Assembly (NCBI GenBank): GCA_964436865.1
Contig: CAYTFK010000004.1
Location: 6,167-70,166 of the forward strand
Direction: 5' to 3'
DNA length: 64,000 bases
From: JAXGPP01 sp964436865
GTDB taxonomy: Bacteria; Planctomycetota; Planctomycetia; Pirellulales; Thermoguttaceae
Under the pieces are notes generated by a model that was not told where the DNA came from, made no database searches, and saw nothing but the letters and a program-made list of their open reading frames with translations. How positions within the stretch are numbered: the first letter of the stretch is position 1; each line of letters starts with the position of its first letter. Shown here one piece after another: positions 27,572 through 36,495 of this stretch. The translations under genes were made by a program, and so were the position numbers.

Positions 27572-28659
27572 TAGCGAGACTCACTCTGAGCCAGGCCGGC
27601 GAGCTGGTCGGTGGCGGTCCCTTCGCTTTGCGCAGTCAGGCAATCGCGAGCGGTATCCAGCCAGCAGGCCAGCCGCCCAGCCGCCCGCCAGCCGAAGAGA
27701 CGGGCCACCCGACCGTAGATCGCGAAGTCGCGTCCGTGAGCACGAACGGCACCTGACGCCTGGCGGGCGAGATCAAACAAATCTCGCGATTCCTCGGCCA
27801 GTCCGGCCGCGCCGCACTGTCGCGCCAGCAGGAAGAGCGAGCGTGCAAAGAGCCGCATGTACGGACTGTCCGGCGTTATTCCAGCACGCAGCGCATGTCC
27901 ATACATCAATCGATGCGCCCGCGCGCGATGACGCATCCGTTCCGCCGAGCGGGCCGAACCCCGCGAAAGTCGTCCCTGGCCGTGGTCGCGGATGTCGGCG
28001 AGAAACTCGCGGCAGTGCACGAGGCGGGTGCCGAGCGCCGCCGCGCGGCAGTCGTACTCCCAATCCTCTTCCAGCCGCAGATCGGTCCACGGGCCGACAG
28101 CATCACAAACGGACCGCCGCCAAAGCGGGCACGGCGTATCCCACCATCGCTCGACGAGCATCAGCGGATACATCGCCTCGAATGTCATTCCCGATTTCTT
28201 CCAGGCCACGTTCCGAGGCGTCTCGCCAACCAGATAGTGCCGGCAGCGGCAGTAAGCCGCCCCACATTCCGGATGCTCCTCCAACGCACTCACCTGCGCA
28301 TGAAACTTCTCAGGATGCAGGAGGTCGTCGCTGTCGAGATACTGAATGTAGCTCCCCCGCGCCAGCCGCCGCCCTGCCTCACGCGCCACTCCCGGCCCGT
28401 GGTTTGGCTGGTGGATGGCGCGAATCACCTCTGCGTGCTCGGCAGCCAGTTCGTCGCAAGCCTTTGCCGTACCATCCGTCGAACCATCATCGACGATAAT
28501 GATCTCAATCGGCCGGTAGGTCTGCGCGAGCACGCTTGACACCGCCTCACGCAGCATCTGCGGTCGGTTGAATACTGGAATGATCGTCGATACCAGCCCG
28601 TTAACCACGTTGGCCCCTGTTTCCGCCGAAATCTCGCCGAACTGCACTTCGGTTATCAT
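27571..28659 (-). CDS. GT2 glycosyltransferase
   Basis: A 362-residue family 2 transferase. The domain starts after about 20 residues with VSTIIPVFNRPQMLREAVSS; IIIVDDGSTDGTAKACDEL and YIQYLDSDDLLHPEK give the acidic nucleotide and metal ligands. It is clearly related in order of motifs to the next gene but not a near copy. The ATG at 28659 lies six bases after the preceding stop. The large C-terminal part (200-360) is helical and unrecognised. Confidence 0.9.
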   Translation of the reverse strand: MITEVQFGEISAETGANVVNGLVSTIIPVFNRPQMLREAVSSVLAQTYRPIEIIIVDDGSTDGTAKACDELAAEHAEVIRAIHQPNHGPGVAREAGRRLARGSYIQYLDSDDLLHPEKFHAQVSALEEHPECGAAYCRCRHYLVGETPRNVAWKKSGMTFEAMYPLMLVERWWDTPCPLWRRSVCDAVGPWTDLRLEEDWEYDCRAAALGTRLVHCREFLADIRDHGQGRLSRGSARSAERMRHRARAHRLMYGHALRAGITPDSPYMRLFARSLFLLARQCGAAGLAEESRDLFDLARQASGAVRAHGRDFAIYGRVARLFGWRAAGRLACWLDTARDCLTAQSEGTATDQLAGLAQSESR

Positions 28660-28665
28660 TCCTGC

Positions 28666-30525
28666 CTACGCGATCACCGCGTCAGGATGCTGCCGGAACC
28701 ACTCCGCCAACACGGTGAGCGTCCACAACTGCAAGTTGCGCGTGTTACCGCTTCTTTCCTCCGCAAGGAGCCTCTTGATCGCAGCTCGAGAGAATAGTTC
28801 ATCAAGTCGGGATTCGGGCGCCAGCAGCGAATGCTGAAGTCCAGCGAGTTTCTCGCCTTTCAGCCAATCGCTTAACGGTACGGCAAAACCGTGTTTCCGA
28901 TAGGTGGCTACGTCCGGGCCCAGGCATCGCGAGGCGAGCTTCCGCAGCAGGTACTTACCCGACAAGCCCGAGCCGTTCATCCGTGCCTTGAACTGCGAAG
29001 GGATCCGTGCGGCGAGTTCCACCAAGCGGTGGTCGACCAACGGCACTCGGACTTCCAAGGCGTGATACATGCTCGTCACGTCCACCTTCGTGAGGATGTC
29101 GGAAGGCAGGTACCACTGGTAATCGAGCCACTGTACCTGAGAGCAGAGGTCGAGGCCCCGCAGGTCGTCTTCTGCCAGCGACACAAGTGACGGGCGGTCC
29201 CGCGCGGTCCTGCCGACATCGTCGCGCCAGAGTTGCCGCCGGCCGGCGCAGGAGAAGCAGCTCGTCGCTTGCCGTAGAACCTGCAATGGCTGTGTCCGTT
29301 CCGGCCAGATGTTCATTCGCCCGAGTTGCTGCCGGGCCAGCCTGCCGAGCGCATCGGTCCAACTCGACGCAGGACCGCGGAACAGGTTGACGATGCCCTG
29401 AAGCCAGGAGTAGCCGGCAAACGCCTCATCCCCGCCGTCACCCGTCAGGGCGACGGTCACGTTCTCCCTCGCCAGCCTCGACACCGCCAGAGTAGGCATC
29501 ATCGAGCTGTCGGCAAATGGCTCGCCGAAGTGGCGCACCAGTTCCGGCAGGCACCCCTGGTCGGCCGGGTCGATCAACTGCTGCCGGTGGCTGGTACCCA
29601 ATCTGGCAGCCGTCGTCGATGCCACATCGGCTTCGTTGTACTCGACGTCTTGGAAGGCAATCGTGAATGTCTTGACCGGTTGCGGCATGAGCCGCGACAT
29701 CTGAGATACTACGAGGCTCGAATCGATGCCGCCCGACAGAAACGCGCCTACCGGCACATCGGCTACCAGCCGCATCCGCACCGCCTCCGCCAGCTCTGCC
29801 TCCAAAGTCTCGGTCCATTCCTCTTCCGAGACGTCGTAGTCGGGATCGAACTCGAGACGCCAGTACCGCCGTTTCTCGACCTTTCCTCGTTCGTCGACGC
29901 TCAGCGTCCAGCCGGGCTCGAGTTTGTAGACGTTCTCAAAGATCGTCCACGGCGCGGGGATGTAGAGATGCTCGAGGTAAAGATCGACCGCCCGCAGGCT
30001 CACCTTCCGCGGGGGCTCGTCGAGCTCCGCGAATGCCTGCAACTCGGAGGCGAAACAAAGTCGATCGGGGCTCAGGAAGTAGTAGAGCGGCTTCACGCCC
30101 AGGCGATCTCGAACCAGGAAGAACCGTCGCTGGCGCTCGTCCAGGACGGCAAAGGCAAACATGCCGCGGAAGTGTTCAACACATGCCTCGCCCCACTCCT
30201 CATAGCCATGAACGATGACTTCCGTATCGCAATGGTCGGTGTGGAACCGGTGGCCAAGGCCTTGCAGTTCCCGCCGCAACTCCTGGAAGTTGTAGATTTC
30301 GCCGTTGTATGTCACCCAGATCGTGCCATCCTCGTTTCCGAGCGGCTGTGCTCCGGTCGATAGATCGATTACGGCCAGGCGGCGATGCCCAATGCCGAAT
30401 CGCCCCGATACGCGCTCGCCGCGGCCATCCGGTCCACGGTGCCGCAGCCGGTCGGTCATCCGCGCCAACTCCTCGCGAGAGACCTCGCCGCCATCGAATC
30501 GTACGATACCCGTAATGCCGCACAT
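28666..30525 (-). CDS. asnB: Asparagine-synthase-type glutamine amidotransferase (copy 2)
   Basis: A 619-residue class II amidotransferase starting MCGITGIV with Cys2 available as nucleophile. RRLAVIDLSTGAQP and YNGEIYNFQELR belong to the glutaminase domain, and the ATP loop is SGGIDSS (VGAFLSGGIDSSLVV). Its sequence is closer to copy 3 at 37950 than to copy 1 at 19760. The gene lies between a GT4 gene (gap of three bases) and a GT2 gene (gap of six), inside the run of glycosyltransferases, so the acceptor is probably a sugar acid or other carboxylate of the glycan, not aspartate. This is inference from context. Confidence 0.94.
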   Translation of the reverse strand: MCGITGIVRFDGGEVSREELARMTDRLRHRGPDGRGERVSGRFGIGHRRLAVIDLSTGAQPLGNEDGTIWVTYNGEIYNFQELRRELQGLGHRFHTDHCDTEVIVHGYEEWGEACVEHFRGMFAFAVLDERQRRFFLVRDRLGVKPLYYFLSPDRLCFASELQAFAELDEPPRKVSLRAVDLYLEHLYIPAPWTIFENVYKLEPGWTLSVDERGKVEKRRYWRLEFDPDYDVSEEEWTETLEAELAEAVRMRLVADVPVGAFLSGGIDSSLVVSQMSRLMPQPVKTFTIAFQDVEYNEADVASTTAARLGTSHRQQLIDPADQGCLPELVRHFGEPFADSSMMPTLAVSRLARENVTVALTGDGGDEAFAGYSWLQGIVNLFRGPASSWTDALGRLARQQLGRMNIWPERTQPLQVLRQATSCFSCAGRRQLWRDDVGRTARDRPSLVSLAEDDLRGLDLCSQVQWLDYQWYLPSDILTKVDVTSMYHALEVRVPLVDHRLVELAARIPSQFKARMNGSGLSGKYLLRKLASRCLGPDVATYRKHGFAVPLSDWLKGEKLAGLQHSLLAPESRLDELFSRAAIKRLLAEERSGNTRNLQLWTLTVLAEWFRQHPDAVIA

Positions 30526-30528
30526 CGA

Positions 30529-31800
30529 TCAGCAGGGCCTCGCTCGGGCCGTTTCCAGCGTGCCGTCCGACAGAAGATCTGAACCTGCGGGATAGTGCGT
30601 CGGGCCGCTTCCCATTTCTGACGACGTTTCGCGGCAGCAAATATCCCGATAGAAATCGAGAATCTCTGTTGCCCGAACTGGCCATGTGAAACGCCGGCTG
30701 GCCTGGCGGGCCGCCTCGCGAATGGGGGCAAAACGCTCGCGCTCTTGTGCCACTTGTGTAATCGCGACGGCGAGCGCTCGTGAGTCCTCGGAGGGAACGA
30801 GGATTCCCGTCTCGCCGTCTTCGATGATCTCCGGCAGGCCGCCGCTTCGGGCCGCCACGATCAGCGCGCCCGCACACAGCCCCTCCAGCGCAACGACCGG
30901 ACACGAATCGTAACGCGACGGAATGACAAGCAAATCTACGTCATGCATCAACAAACGGGCGGCGGCGTTATCGAGTGCGCCAAGAAACTCAACCGGCAGC
31001 CGCTCCCGGGCCACTTGTTGCCTCGCGGTGTGCTCCGGACCGACGCTTCCGGCGACACGCAGTCGAAGTGGAAGCTTCCGTCGCACACACTCGCCTACTG
31101 CATCAATCAGCAGATCCAGTCCCTTTTCGTACGACGTTCGTCCGACATAAAGCAACTCGAGCGGGCCGTTTGTGCGGTGGTCCGTCGTGTCAGGTCCATT
31201 TTGCGCTTCGTCCACCGCTGCGCGCAGAACGATAATCTTCTCGCCAGGCACGCCCCACCGCATCCACTCCTGCCGGAGCGCGTCGCTCACGGTGACCACC
31301 CGGCATGCATCGCGTGCCGCGCGCCGGTTGCTCCAGGCGTAGAATCTTGCCAATTCCCAACGGAAGTCCGAGAAACGGCTTACGGCTCGCAACGAATGCG
31401 ACACGAAGACGTACGGAACGGTGCTGCGTCGTGACCACGCGGCGACGGCCGGTCCCGCACCCCCTGCATGCAGTTCGACGAGATCGAGCGGGTCTTCCTC
31501 ATGAACCGCTGCCAGCTTCTTCGTCAGATCCCGCGCTGCGAGGTACTCCCATACCGCCACGCTCAAAAACCCGCGTCCCTCGAACACCTCGGTTCTCACG
31601 TGAGGCCACCGCGAGGGCTCGGGCGCCGGTCTTCCACTGAACAAGGTATAGCGCACCGGTCCACCCGGATAACCGAGATGCTCCACTCGACCGGCAATCT
31701 GCGATTGCACCCCTCCCGGCGTAAATGGATCCCAGTATGCCAGGCCCACATGCAGGGGACGCTGATGGCTCGCGGCAGATGAAGATATCGAAGATATCAT
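30529..31800 (-). CDS. GT4 glycosyltransferase
   Basis: A 423-residue GT-B enzyme. The start at 31800 overlaps the preceding stop by ATGA. The N-terminal domain has VGLAYWDPFTPGGVQSQIAGRVEHL and the donor domain LLYVGRTSYEKGLDLLIDAV, FLGALDNAARLLMHDVDLLVIPSRYDSCPVVALEGLCAGALIVA and EDGETGILVPSED. The last 30 residues are not conserved-looking. It is followed closely by amidotransferase copy 2. The donor is unknown. Confidence 0.92.
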   Translation of the reverse strand: MISSISSSAASHQRPLHVGLAYWDPFTPGGVQSQIAGRVEHLGYPGGPVRYTLFSGRPAPEPSRWPHVRTEVFEGRGFLSVAVWEYLAARDLTKKLAAVHEEDPLDLVELHAGGAGPAVAAWSRRSTVPYVFVSHSLRAVSRFSDFRWELARFYAWSNRRAARDACRVVTVSDALRQEWMRWGVPGEKIIVLRAAVDEAQNGPDTTDHRTNGPLELLYVGRTSYEKGLDLLIDAVGECVRRKLPLRLRVAGSVGPEHTARQQVARERLPVEFLGALDNAAARLLMHDVDLLVIPSRYDSCPVVALEGLCAGALIVAARSGGLPEIIEDGETGILVPSEDSRALAVAITQVAQERERFAPIREAARQASRRFTWPVRATEILDFYRDICCRETSSEMGSGPTHYPAGSDLLSDGTLETARARPC

Positions 31801-33344
31801 TGTGTATTCGCCGATCGGGCAATCACGAGCAAAGCGTATTGACCATGATTGATCTCTTCGACGATCCGCGCTTCACGCCGGTCTGGGAAACTCATCCAAT
31901 CTTCCCGCGAAAGCACGATCGCGTCCCAATCGTGGGCAAGCCGGGGTAATGCCACGTGCCGATTCCAGGGATTGTAGTGCCCGTCGTTCGGATACATGGT
32001 CTCGACCTGCTCGGTCATGAGTCGCCGGCCGTCCATAATCCTTAGTGCGAATGACGGTACTGGAGCTCGCCAACTGTAGACGACGACCGGGTTCTCTTTT
32101 GCGCGGGCCTGGATCGCCGCGTCGATTCTCTGGCGGGCTACGGTCGCTCCCTGGCAGATCGCCTGATGGACTTCAAGGTCAAGCAGCATCTGCTTGCCCA
32201 GCAGTGCTGCGATCGCCGCCGTAGCTGTCCACTGAACGGCGCGGCTCGAAAACGCAGGCGTGCGAACCGCCAGCGCAAAGAGCACGACTCCGCCGATTGC
32301 ACCCGGCAGGAGATAACGGTAGCTTTCGGTCCGATACGCGAGCAGGTGGACGAACACAATGGAGACCACCGCAAAGACGCCGAGGCAGCCCACCTGGCGG
32401 CGGGTAAGACGTGTTGCCATTGAGCCGCTCGACATCAGGCCAGCCACTACGGCACCCGTGCCCAATAGTATGAGGAGATACCAGGGCTTGGCGTGGAGTA
32501 TTGCGGGCGGGAGATTCGTGAAGAGCAACTCCCAGGGCGCGGCGTCGGTATCCACGCCTTCGTAGCCCGCAGCGGCGAACCGGCCGGCCCACGACAGCAT
32601 CCGCGGATAGGCGGCGACCACCGGCAAGGTCATCACCACAAAACCGGCGCACATGCCCGCCAGAGAGGAGACGCAGCGTTGCACGCCGCCAAAACGGCGG
32701 TTCGATCCCAGCAGCAACAGCGCAAGCAAGACTGCCGGTACGAACGCCAGAAACGTGAGCTTCACAGCGCATCCCAGACCCAATGCCAGCCCGACCGCAA
32801 ATGCTCTCCACGTCGAGGGTGTGGAGGCACAATGCCACAGCGCGGCTATCAGCACGGCACCGACGGGTAGATAGAACAGTTCGGGCGACCAGATCGTCAA
32901 CCTTTCCAGCGCCGTCGGTGCCAGGAAGAACAGCCACAGGGCTGACACCTGGAGCGACGCAGGCAACTCCCCCAGCAGCGTTCGCTGCATGAGCCACATT
33001 GCGCCGATCATCGCCAGCAAGCCAATGCCGTACCCGCAGAGCCGAAAGGCATCGAATCGGGCCGGGTGGTTGCCCGTCAAGAGCAGGATGCCAGCACTTA
33101 GCAACTGGACCGGAGTGCCTGGATTGTCCGTATTACTGGGCACCATGCCGTGCAGCAGCTCGTTGCCCGACGAGAAGTAGATTGCCTCGGGATCATAGAG
33201 CCACGCCCAGAACGGCCGCGGCGCAACCACCGCCTTGTACGCTACCAGCCCGATCAGGGGCGCGGCGGCAATCGCCAACACAATGAACGCAACAGCACAG
33301 CAAGGCTGGGCGGGGTTCTTTGCTGGGTTGCGACTGGGAGCCAT
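31797..33344 (-). CDS. GT-C (ArnT/PMT-like) membrane glycosyltransferase
   Basis: A 515-residue polytopic membrane protein with about eleven hydrophobic segments. After the first helix a periplasmic loop, WLYDPEAIYFSSGNELLHG, has the acidic pattern expected of the GT-C loop-1 catalytic site. The C-terminal part from about 400 is soluble. GT-C enzymes take the sugar from a polyprenyl-phosphate carrier on the periplasmic face. The gene just upstream encodes a DPM1-like synthase of such donors and ends two bases before this start, so the two probably work as a pair that adds a side sugar. Its own end overlaps the next GT4 start by ATGA. A flippase was considered but the loop and the helix number argue against it. 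Confidence 0.72.
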   Translation of the reverse strand: MAPSRNPAKNPAQPCCAVAFIVLAIAAAPLIGLVAYKAVVAPRPFWAWLYDPEAIYFSSGNELLHGMVPSNTDNPGTPVQLLSAGILLLTGNHPARFDAFRLCGYGIGLLAMIGAMWLMQRTLLGELPASLQVSALWLFFLAPTALERLTIWSPELFYLPVGAVLIAALWHCASTPSTWRAFAVGLALGLGCAVKLTFLAFVPAVLLALLLLGSNRRFGGVQRCVSSLAGMCAGFVVMTLPVVAAYPRMLSWAGRFAAAGYEGVDTDAAPWELLFTNLPPAILHAKPWYLLILLGTGAVVAGLMSSGSMATRLTRRQVGCLGVFAVVSIVFVHLLAYRTESYRYLLPGAIGGVVLFALAVRTPAFSSRAVQWTATAAIAALLGKQMLLDLEVHQAICQGATVARQRIDAAIQARAKENPVVVYSWRAPVPSFALRIMDGRRLMTEQVETMYPNDGHYNPWNRHVALPRLAHDWDAIVLSREDWMSFPDRREARIVEEINHGQYALLVIARSANTQ

Positions 33345-33346
33345 GG

Positions 33347-34189
33347 TCAGTGGCCCGCCCCTCTTGAAGTCACCGGCAACCCGATTGGCGCGTCGTCAGT
33401 CTCCTTCTGCCACTGGCGATAGTAACTCGGAGTGAGACGCAGCGTCGACTGTCGGCTGAAGATCCTTGGTCGCGCGAGTCGCCATCTCCACAGACGGTAT
33501 GCGAGACTCGTCCAGAGCACCCCGCAACCGTAGACCACCGAACGTCCGAAGCTGATCGAGCTGGCCTCTGGAAAGTACTTTGTGGGGCAACTGATCTCTC
33601 CGACATTGAATCCGAATGCAAACGCTTGCGCCAGCATCTGGTTGTCGAATACGAAGCCATCCGAGTTGGCCAATAGCGGCAGCGTTTCCAGCACGCGGCG
33701 TGAAAACGCCCGATAGCCGGTGTGAAACTCAGAGACTTTCGTGCCCATAAGCACGTTCTGGACCAGCGTCAGCGCTCGATTGAAGAAGTACTTGTAGAGC
33801 GGCATCCCACCCGGCAATGCCGTGCCGCCCAGTATTCGCGAACCCAACACCACGTCGTAAACCTCCGAAGCGATCATCGCCGCCATCGCGCCCACAAGCC
33901 GCGGGTCGTACTGATAATCGGGATGCAGCATGACCACAATGTCGGCGCCCGCCCTGAGCGCTTCGCGGTAACAGGTTTTCTGATTCGCTCCGTAGCCGAG
34001 ATTCTCCTCGTGAATGAAGCAGGGAATACCGAGCCTTCTTGCCACGCCGAGCGTCTCATCGGTGCTGCAATCGTCGACGAGCAGCACCGCGTCTACCAGG
34101 TCAAGCGGAATTTCCCGATAGGTTTCTTCAAGCGTCTGCTCTGCCTTGTAGGCGGGCATGACGACAATGATCTGCTTGCCGTGAAGCAT
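33347..34189 (-). CDS. DPM1-like GT2 (polyprenyl-phosphate sugar synthase)
   Basis: A 280-residue family 2 enzyme similar to dolichol-phosphate mannose synthase and bacterial homologues. IIVVMPAYKAEQTLEETY begins the domain; LLVDDCSTDETL and IVVMLHPDYQYDP carry the DxD-like acidic positions. EFHTGYRAFSRRVLETLP and FVFDNQMLAQA are typical of the group. It lacks C-terminal membrane helices, as soluble DPM1 forms do. It should transfer a hexose from a nucleotide donor to polyprenyl phosphate, supplying the neighbouring GT-C enzyme. The sugar is not predictable. Confidence 0.85.
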   Translation of the reverse strand: MLHGKQIIVVMPAYKAEQTLEETYREIPLDLVDAVLLVDDCSTDETLGVARRLGIPCFIHEENLGYGANQKTCYREALRAGADIVVMLHPDYQYDPRLVGAMAAMIASEVYDVVLGSRILGGTALPGGMPLYKYFFNRALTLVQNVLMGTKVSEFHTGYRAFSRRVLETLPLLANSDGFVFDNQMLAQAFAFGFNVGEISCPTKYFPEASSISFGRSVVYGCGVLWTSLAYRLWRWRLARPRIFSRQSTLRLTPSYYRQWQKETDDAPIGLPVTSRGAGH

Positions 34190-34195
34190 GTCACG

Positions 34196-35125
34196 CTATG
34201 CGGGTGAAGATGATGGTTGCCGGCACCGGATGCGCTTCTGGAATTCCCGCCGCCGACCGATTTCGATGCCGATGTTCATCGCGCACAGGCACACCCGGTC
34301 CCACCGCCCCTTGGCGGCCTGCCTCAGTGCACGAATGGCGTACCAGACGGCGCGCTTCGCCTCGCCGTTGGCAATCGCGTTCGTCTCAGTCCGCGCGGAA
34401 TTGGCCCCTTTGCCCAGACCATGGCGATAGAACCACCGCAGCGCAAGCCGATCGGCGGGCACGAGGTGCTCGCACGCGGCCTGAGGGAGGTATACGCCGC
34501 GAATTCCGGCTGCTTCGGCCCGCCAGATCAACTCGCTGTCATCATGAGTGCCCTTCCGATCGCCGGATGGGCCCAGATCTTCGCGGTATGTGCCGACGCG
34601 TTCGAATGTCGTCCGGCGAACGGCCATGCACGCGCCGCAGGGAGCCTCGTCTCCCTTCGCATAGTACCGTTCCTGATCGCCCAGATCGTAGAGCCCAAGA
34701 TAGCCTCGCAGGGCCGGCAACGACTCCTGGCGAATCCAGCTTGGCCGGCCGGCCGGAAACCACGGTGTGATCCGGCCGCCGAACCAGCCAGCGTCCGGAT
34801 GCCGCTCGGCCCCCTCGACAAAAGCAATGAGCCAATTGGCGTCAAGCTGCACATCGTCGTCGGTAAAGACAAGCAACTGCCCGCTCGATTCGCCGACCGC
34901 ACGATTCAACGCAATCGTCTTTCCCTGTCGCGGTTCGAAGATGTAACGCAGCGGCAGTCGATCGCGGAACTTGTCTGTCACCGCCCGCGTATCATCGCGT
35001 GAGTTGTTGTCGACGACCAGCAGTTGCCAGGACGAGCGTGGAGCGGCCAGCCGGCATGCGCTGGCCAGCGTTGTCTCGAGCACCGCAGCCCGGTTGTAGG
35101 TGCAGATGACGACCGATACGCTCAC
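34196..35125 (-). CDS. GT2 glycosyltransferase
   Basis: A 309-residue GT-A enzyme that begins at a GTG sharing a base with the preceding stop (TAGTG at 35123-35127). SVSVVICTYNRAAVLETTL is followed by LLVVDNNSRDDTR and LLVFTDDDVQLDANWL, with the acidic metal ligands. GGRITPWFP and CGACMAVRRTTFERVG are standard family 2 blocks. The C-terminal 60 residues are basic. The gap to the next gene is six bases. Confidence 0.92.
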   Translation of the reverse strand: MSVSVVICTYNRAAVLETTLASACRLAAPRSSWQLLVVDNNSRDDTRAVTDKFRDRLPLRYIFEPRQGKTIALNRAVGESSGQLLVFTDDDVQLDANWLIAFVEGAERHPDAGWFGGRITPWFPAGRPSWIRQESLPALRGYLGLYDLGDQERYYAKGDEAPCGACMAVRRTTFERVGTYREDLGPSGDRKGTHDDSELIWRAEAAGIRGVYLPQAACEHLVPADRLALRWFYRHGLGKGANSARTETNAIANGEAKRAVWYAIRALRQAAKGRWDRVCLCAMNIGIEIGRRREFQKRIRCRQPSSSPA

Positions 35126-36495
35126 TATTTCAGCCCCGACTCAATCGGTTCATGAACTGAGGCCGGGCCGCGGGCATTCATCGCGACTCGATCTTCGGCC
35201 ACAGCCATCGACCAGAAGGCGTCATCCTCCCATCCCTTGGTACCGTGCGTGTGCGGCCATTCGGCACCGGGACAGGGAACTACACGCCGACGGCCGAGTG
35301 CGATACGGCACGACTCCGCCAGTCGTGGCCCGAGCAGCCGGTCAAGCCGGCCGTGAGATTCTTGCGACGGCTGCCACTTCGACTTTCTCGCAGGTAGTTC
35401 CATGATCTGGCGAAATCCGCGGTCCCAGGCCTCAACCGACCGCGCGACGCAGTAATGTTCCGCCACTGCCTCCCGCCCGCGATTGGCAATTCGTAATTGC
35501 AGTCCTTCGTCCAGCCACAACCGTTCCAACTGTGCGGCGGCGGCCTCGACGTCGCCGGGGGCGTAGATCAGAGCGTTGCTGTCGTGCTCCAGTACCCCGT
35601 CATGCCCAAGTCCAAGAAAGGCAGCCGTGACCAAGGCCGTTCCATTTGCCATGGCTTCCCAGACCACATGCGGGCTCCCTTCCGTCGCGGAAGTCATCAG
35701 GAAGGCGTGCACGTTTCGGAAGACGCGTTTCGCCATTTCCTGGTGCGGAACACGTCCCAGCCAGCAGACGCTTCCGCTTTCGATGAATTCAGCGAGTCTG
35801 TCCCGCAGCGGTTCTTCGTCCGGGCCGGCCCCCGCCACCAGGCACTGGAAAGGAACTCCGCGGCGTTTCAGTTCGGCGAGAATCAGTGGCAGGTCCAGCG
35901 CACGTTTTTCCCGATGATCCATCCGTCCTGCCCAGCCGATCACCAGACGCCCCTTACGCGGAACGATGGCCGCTGTCGGCGGCACGACGACGCCGGAAGG
36001 GGCATACGCGATACGTTCCCGCGCCAATCCGCCCAATTCATTTGCCAGCCGTGCTGCCAAACGATTCGCGCAGACTGCCCCGTCGAGCACTTTTTGATAG
36101 ATGGCGATGTTCTCGAACAGGAACGGAATCGTTCCGTGGATCGTCACTGCGATCCGGGGCGCCCAACTGGCCGCTCCGCGAAGCGTGCCCACTGCGGCCA
36201 TGGCATCCGGGATGTTTACCGAGTTGACCAGATCGGGCCGAACGTGGCTGAGTGCGCCGATCACCGCTCGCCTGCGTCCCTCCGCTGTTGCCGTAAAGCA
36301 AGGGATCTTTACCCACTGACGATGGGCATGCTCCGCCAGATACCTCTCTGGTTTGTGATGTCGCGCACCTTCCACCAGGCCGATGATCACGTCCCAGCCG
36401 CGCTCGGCTAGCCCCGGCTCCAGGTAGTCGAGCCATGTGGCCAAACCGCTCAGTACATACGCCGAGGGGGCAACGAACAGAAGCTTACACGCCAC
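35125..36495 (-). CDS. GT4 glycosyltransferase (tandem paralogue A)
   Basis: A 456-residue GT-B enzyme with a GTG start at 36495; AAGGA lies nine bases before it, supporting this choice over later starts. The N-terminal half (GLATWLDYLEPGLAERGWDVIIG, HHKPERYL) aligns in order with the adjacent upstream gene, suggesting a tandem duplication. The donor half has IGWAGRMDHREKRALDLP, CWLGRVPHQEMAKRVFRNVHAFLMTSATEGSPHVVWEAMANGTALV. Its last 100 residues, after the GT4 fold, are also shared in arrangement with the paralogue. It overlaps the paralogue by 11 bases. Confidence 0.9.
   Translation of the reverse strand: MACKLLFVAPSAYVLSGLATWLDYLEPGLAERGWDVIIGLVEGARHHKPERYLAEHAHRQWVKIPCFTATAEGRRRAVIGALSHVRPDLVNSVNIPDAMAAVGTLRGAASWAPRIAVTIHGTIPFLFENIAIYQKVLDGAVCANRLAARLANELGGLARERIAYAPSGVVVPPTAAIVPRKGRLVIGWAGRMDHREKRALDLPLILAELKRRGVPFQCLVAGAGPDEEPLRDRLAEFIESGSVCWLGRVPHQEMAKRVFRNVHAFLMTSATEGSPHVVWEAMANGTALVTAAFLGLGHDGVLEHDSNALIYAPGDVEAAAAQLERLWLDEGLQLRIANRGREAVAEHYCVARSVEAWDRGFRQIMELPARKSKWQPSQESHGRLDRLLGPRLAESCRIALGRRRVVPCPGAEWPHTHGTKGWEDDAFWSMAVAEDRVAMNARGPASVHEPIESGLK

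Noticed and set aside
29326..30363. 345-codon plus-strand frame
   Set aside because: Antisense of amidotransferase copy 2, which has intact motifs; no domain on the plus strand.
31797..33344. Wzx flippase
   Set aside because: About eleven helices, an acidic GT-C type first loop and a soluble C-terminus do not fit the 12-14 helix MATE/MVF-like fold.
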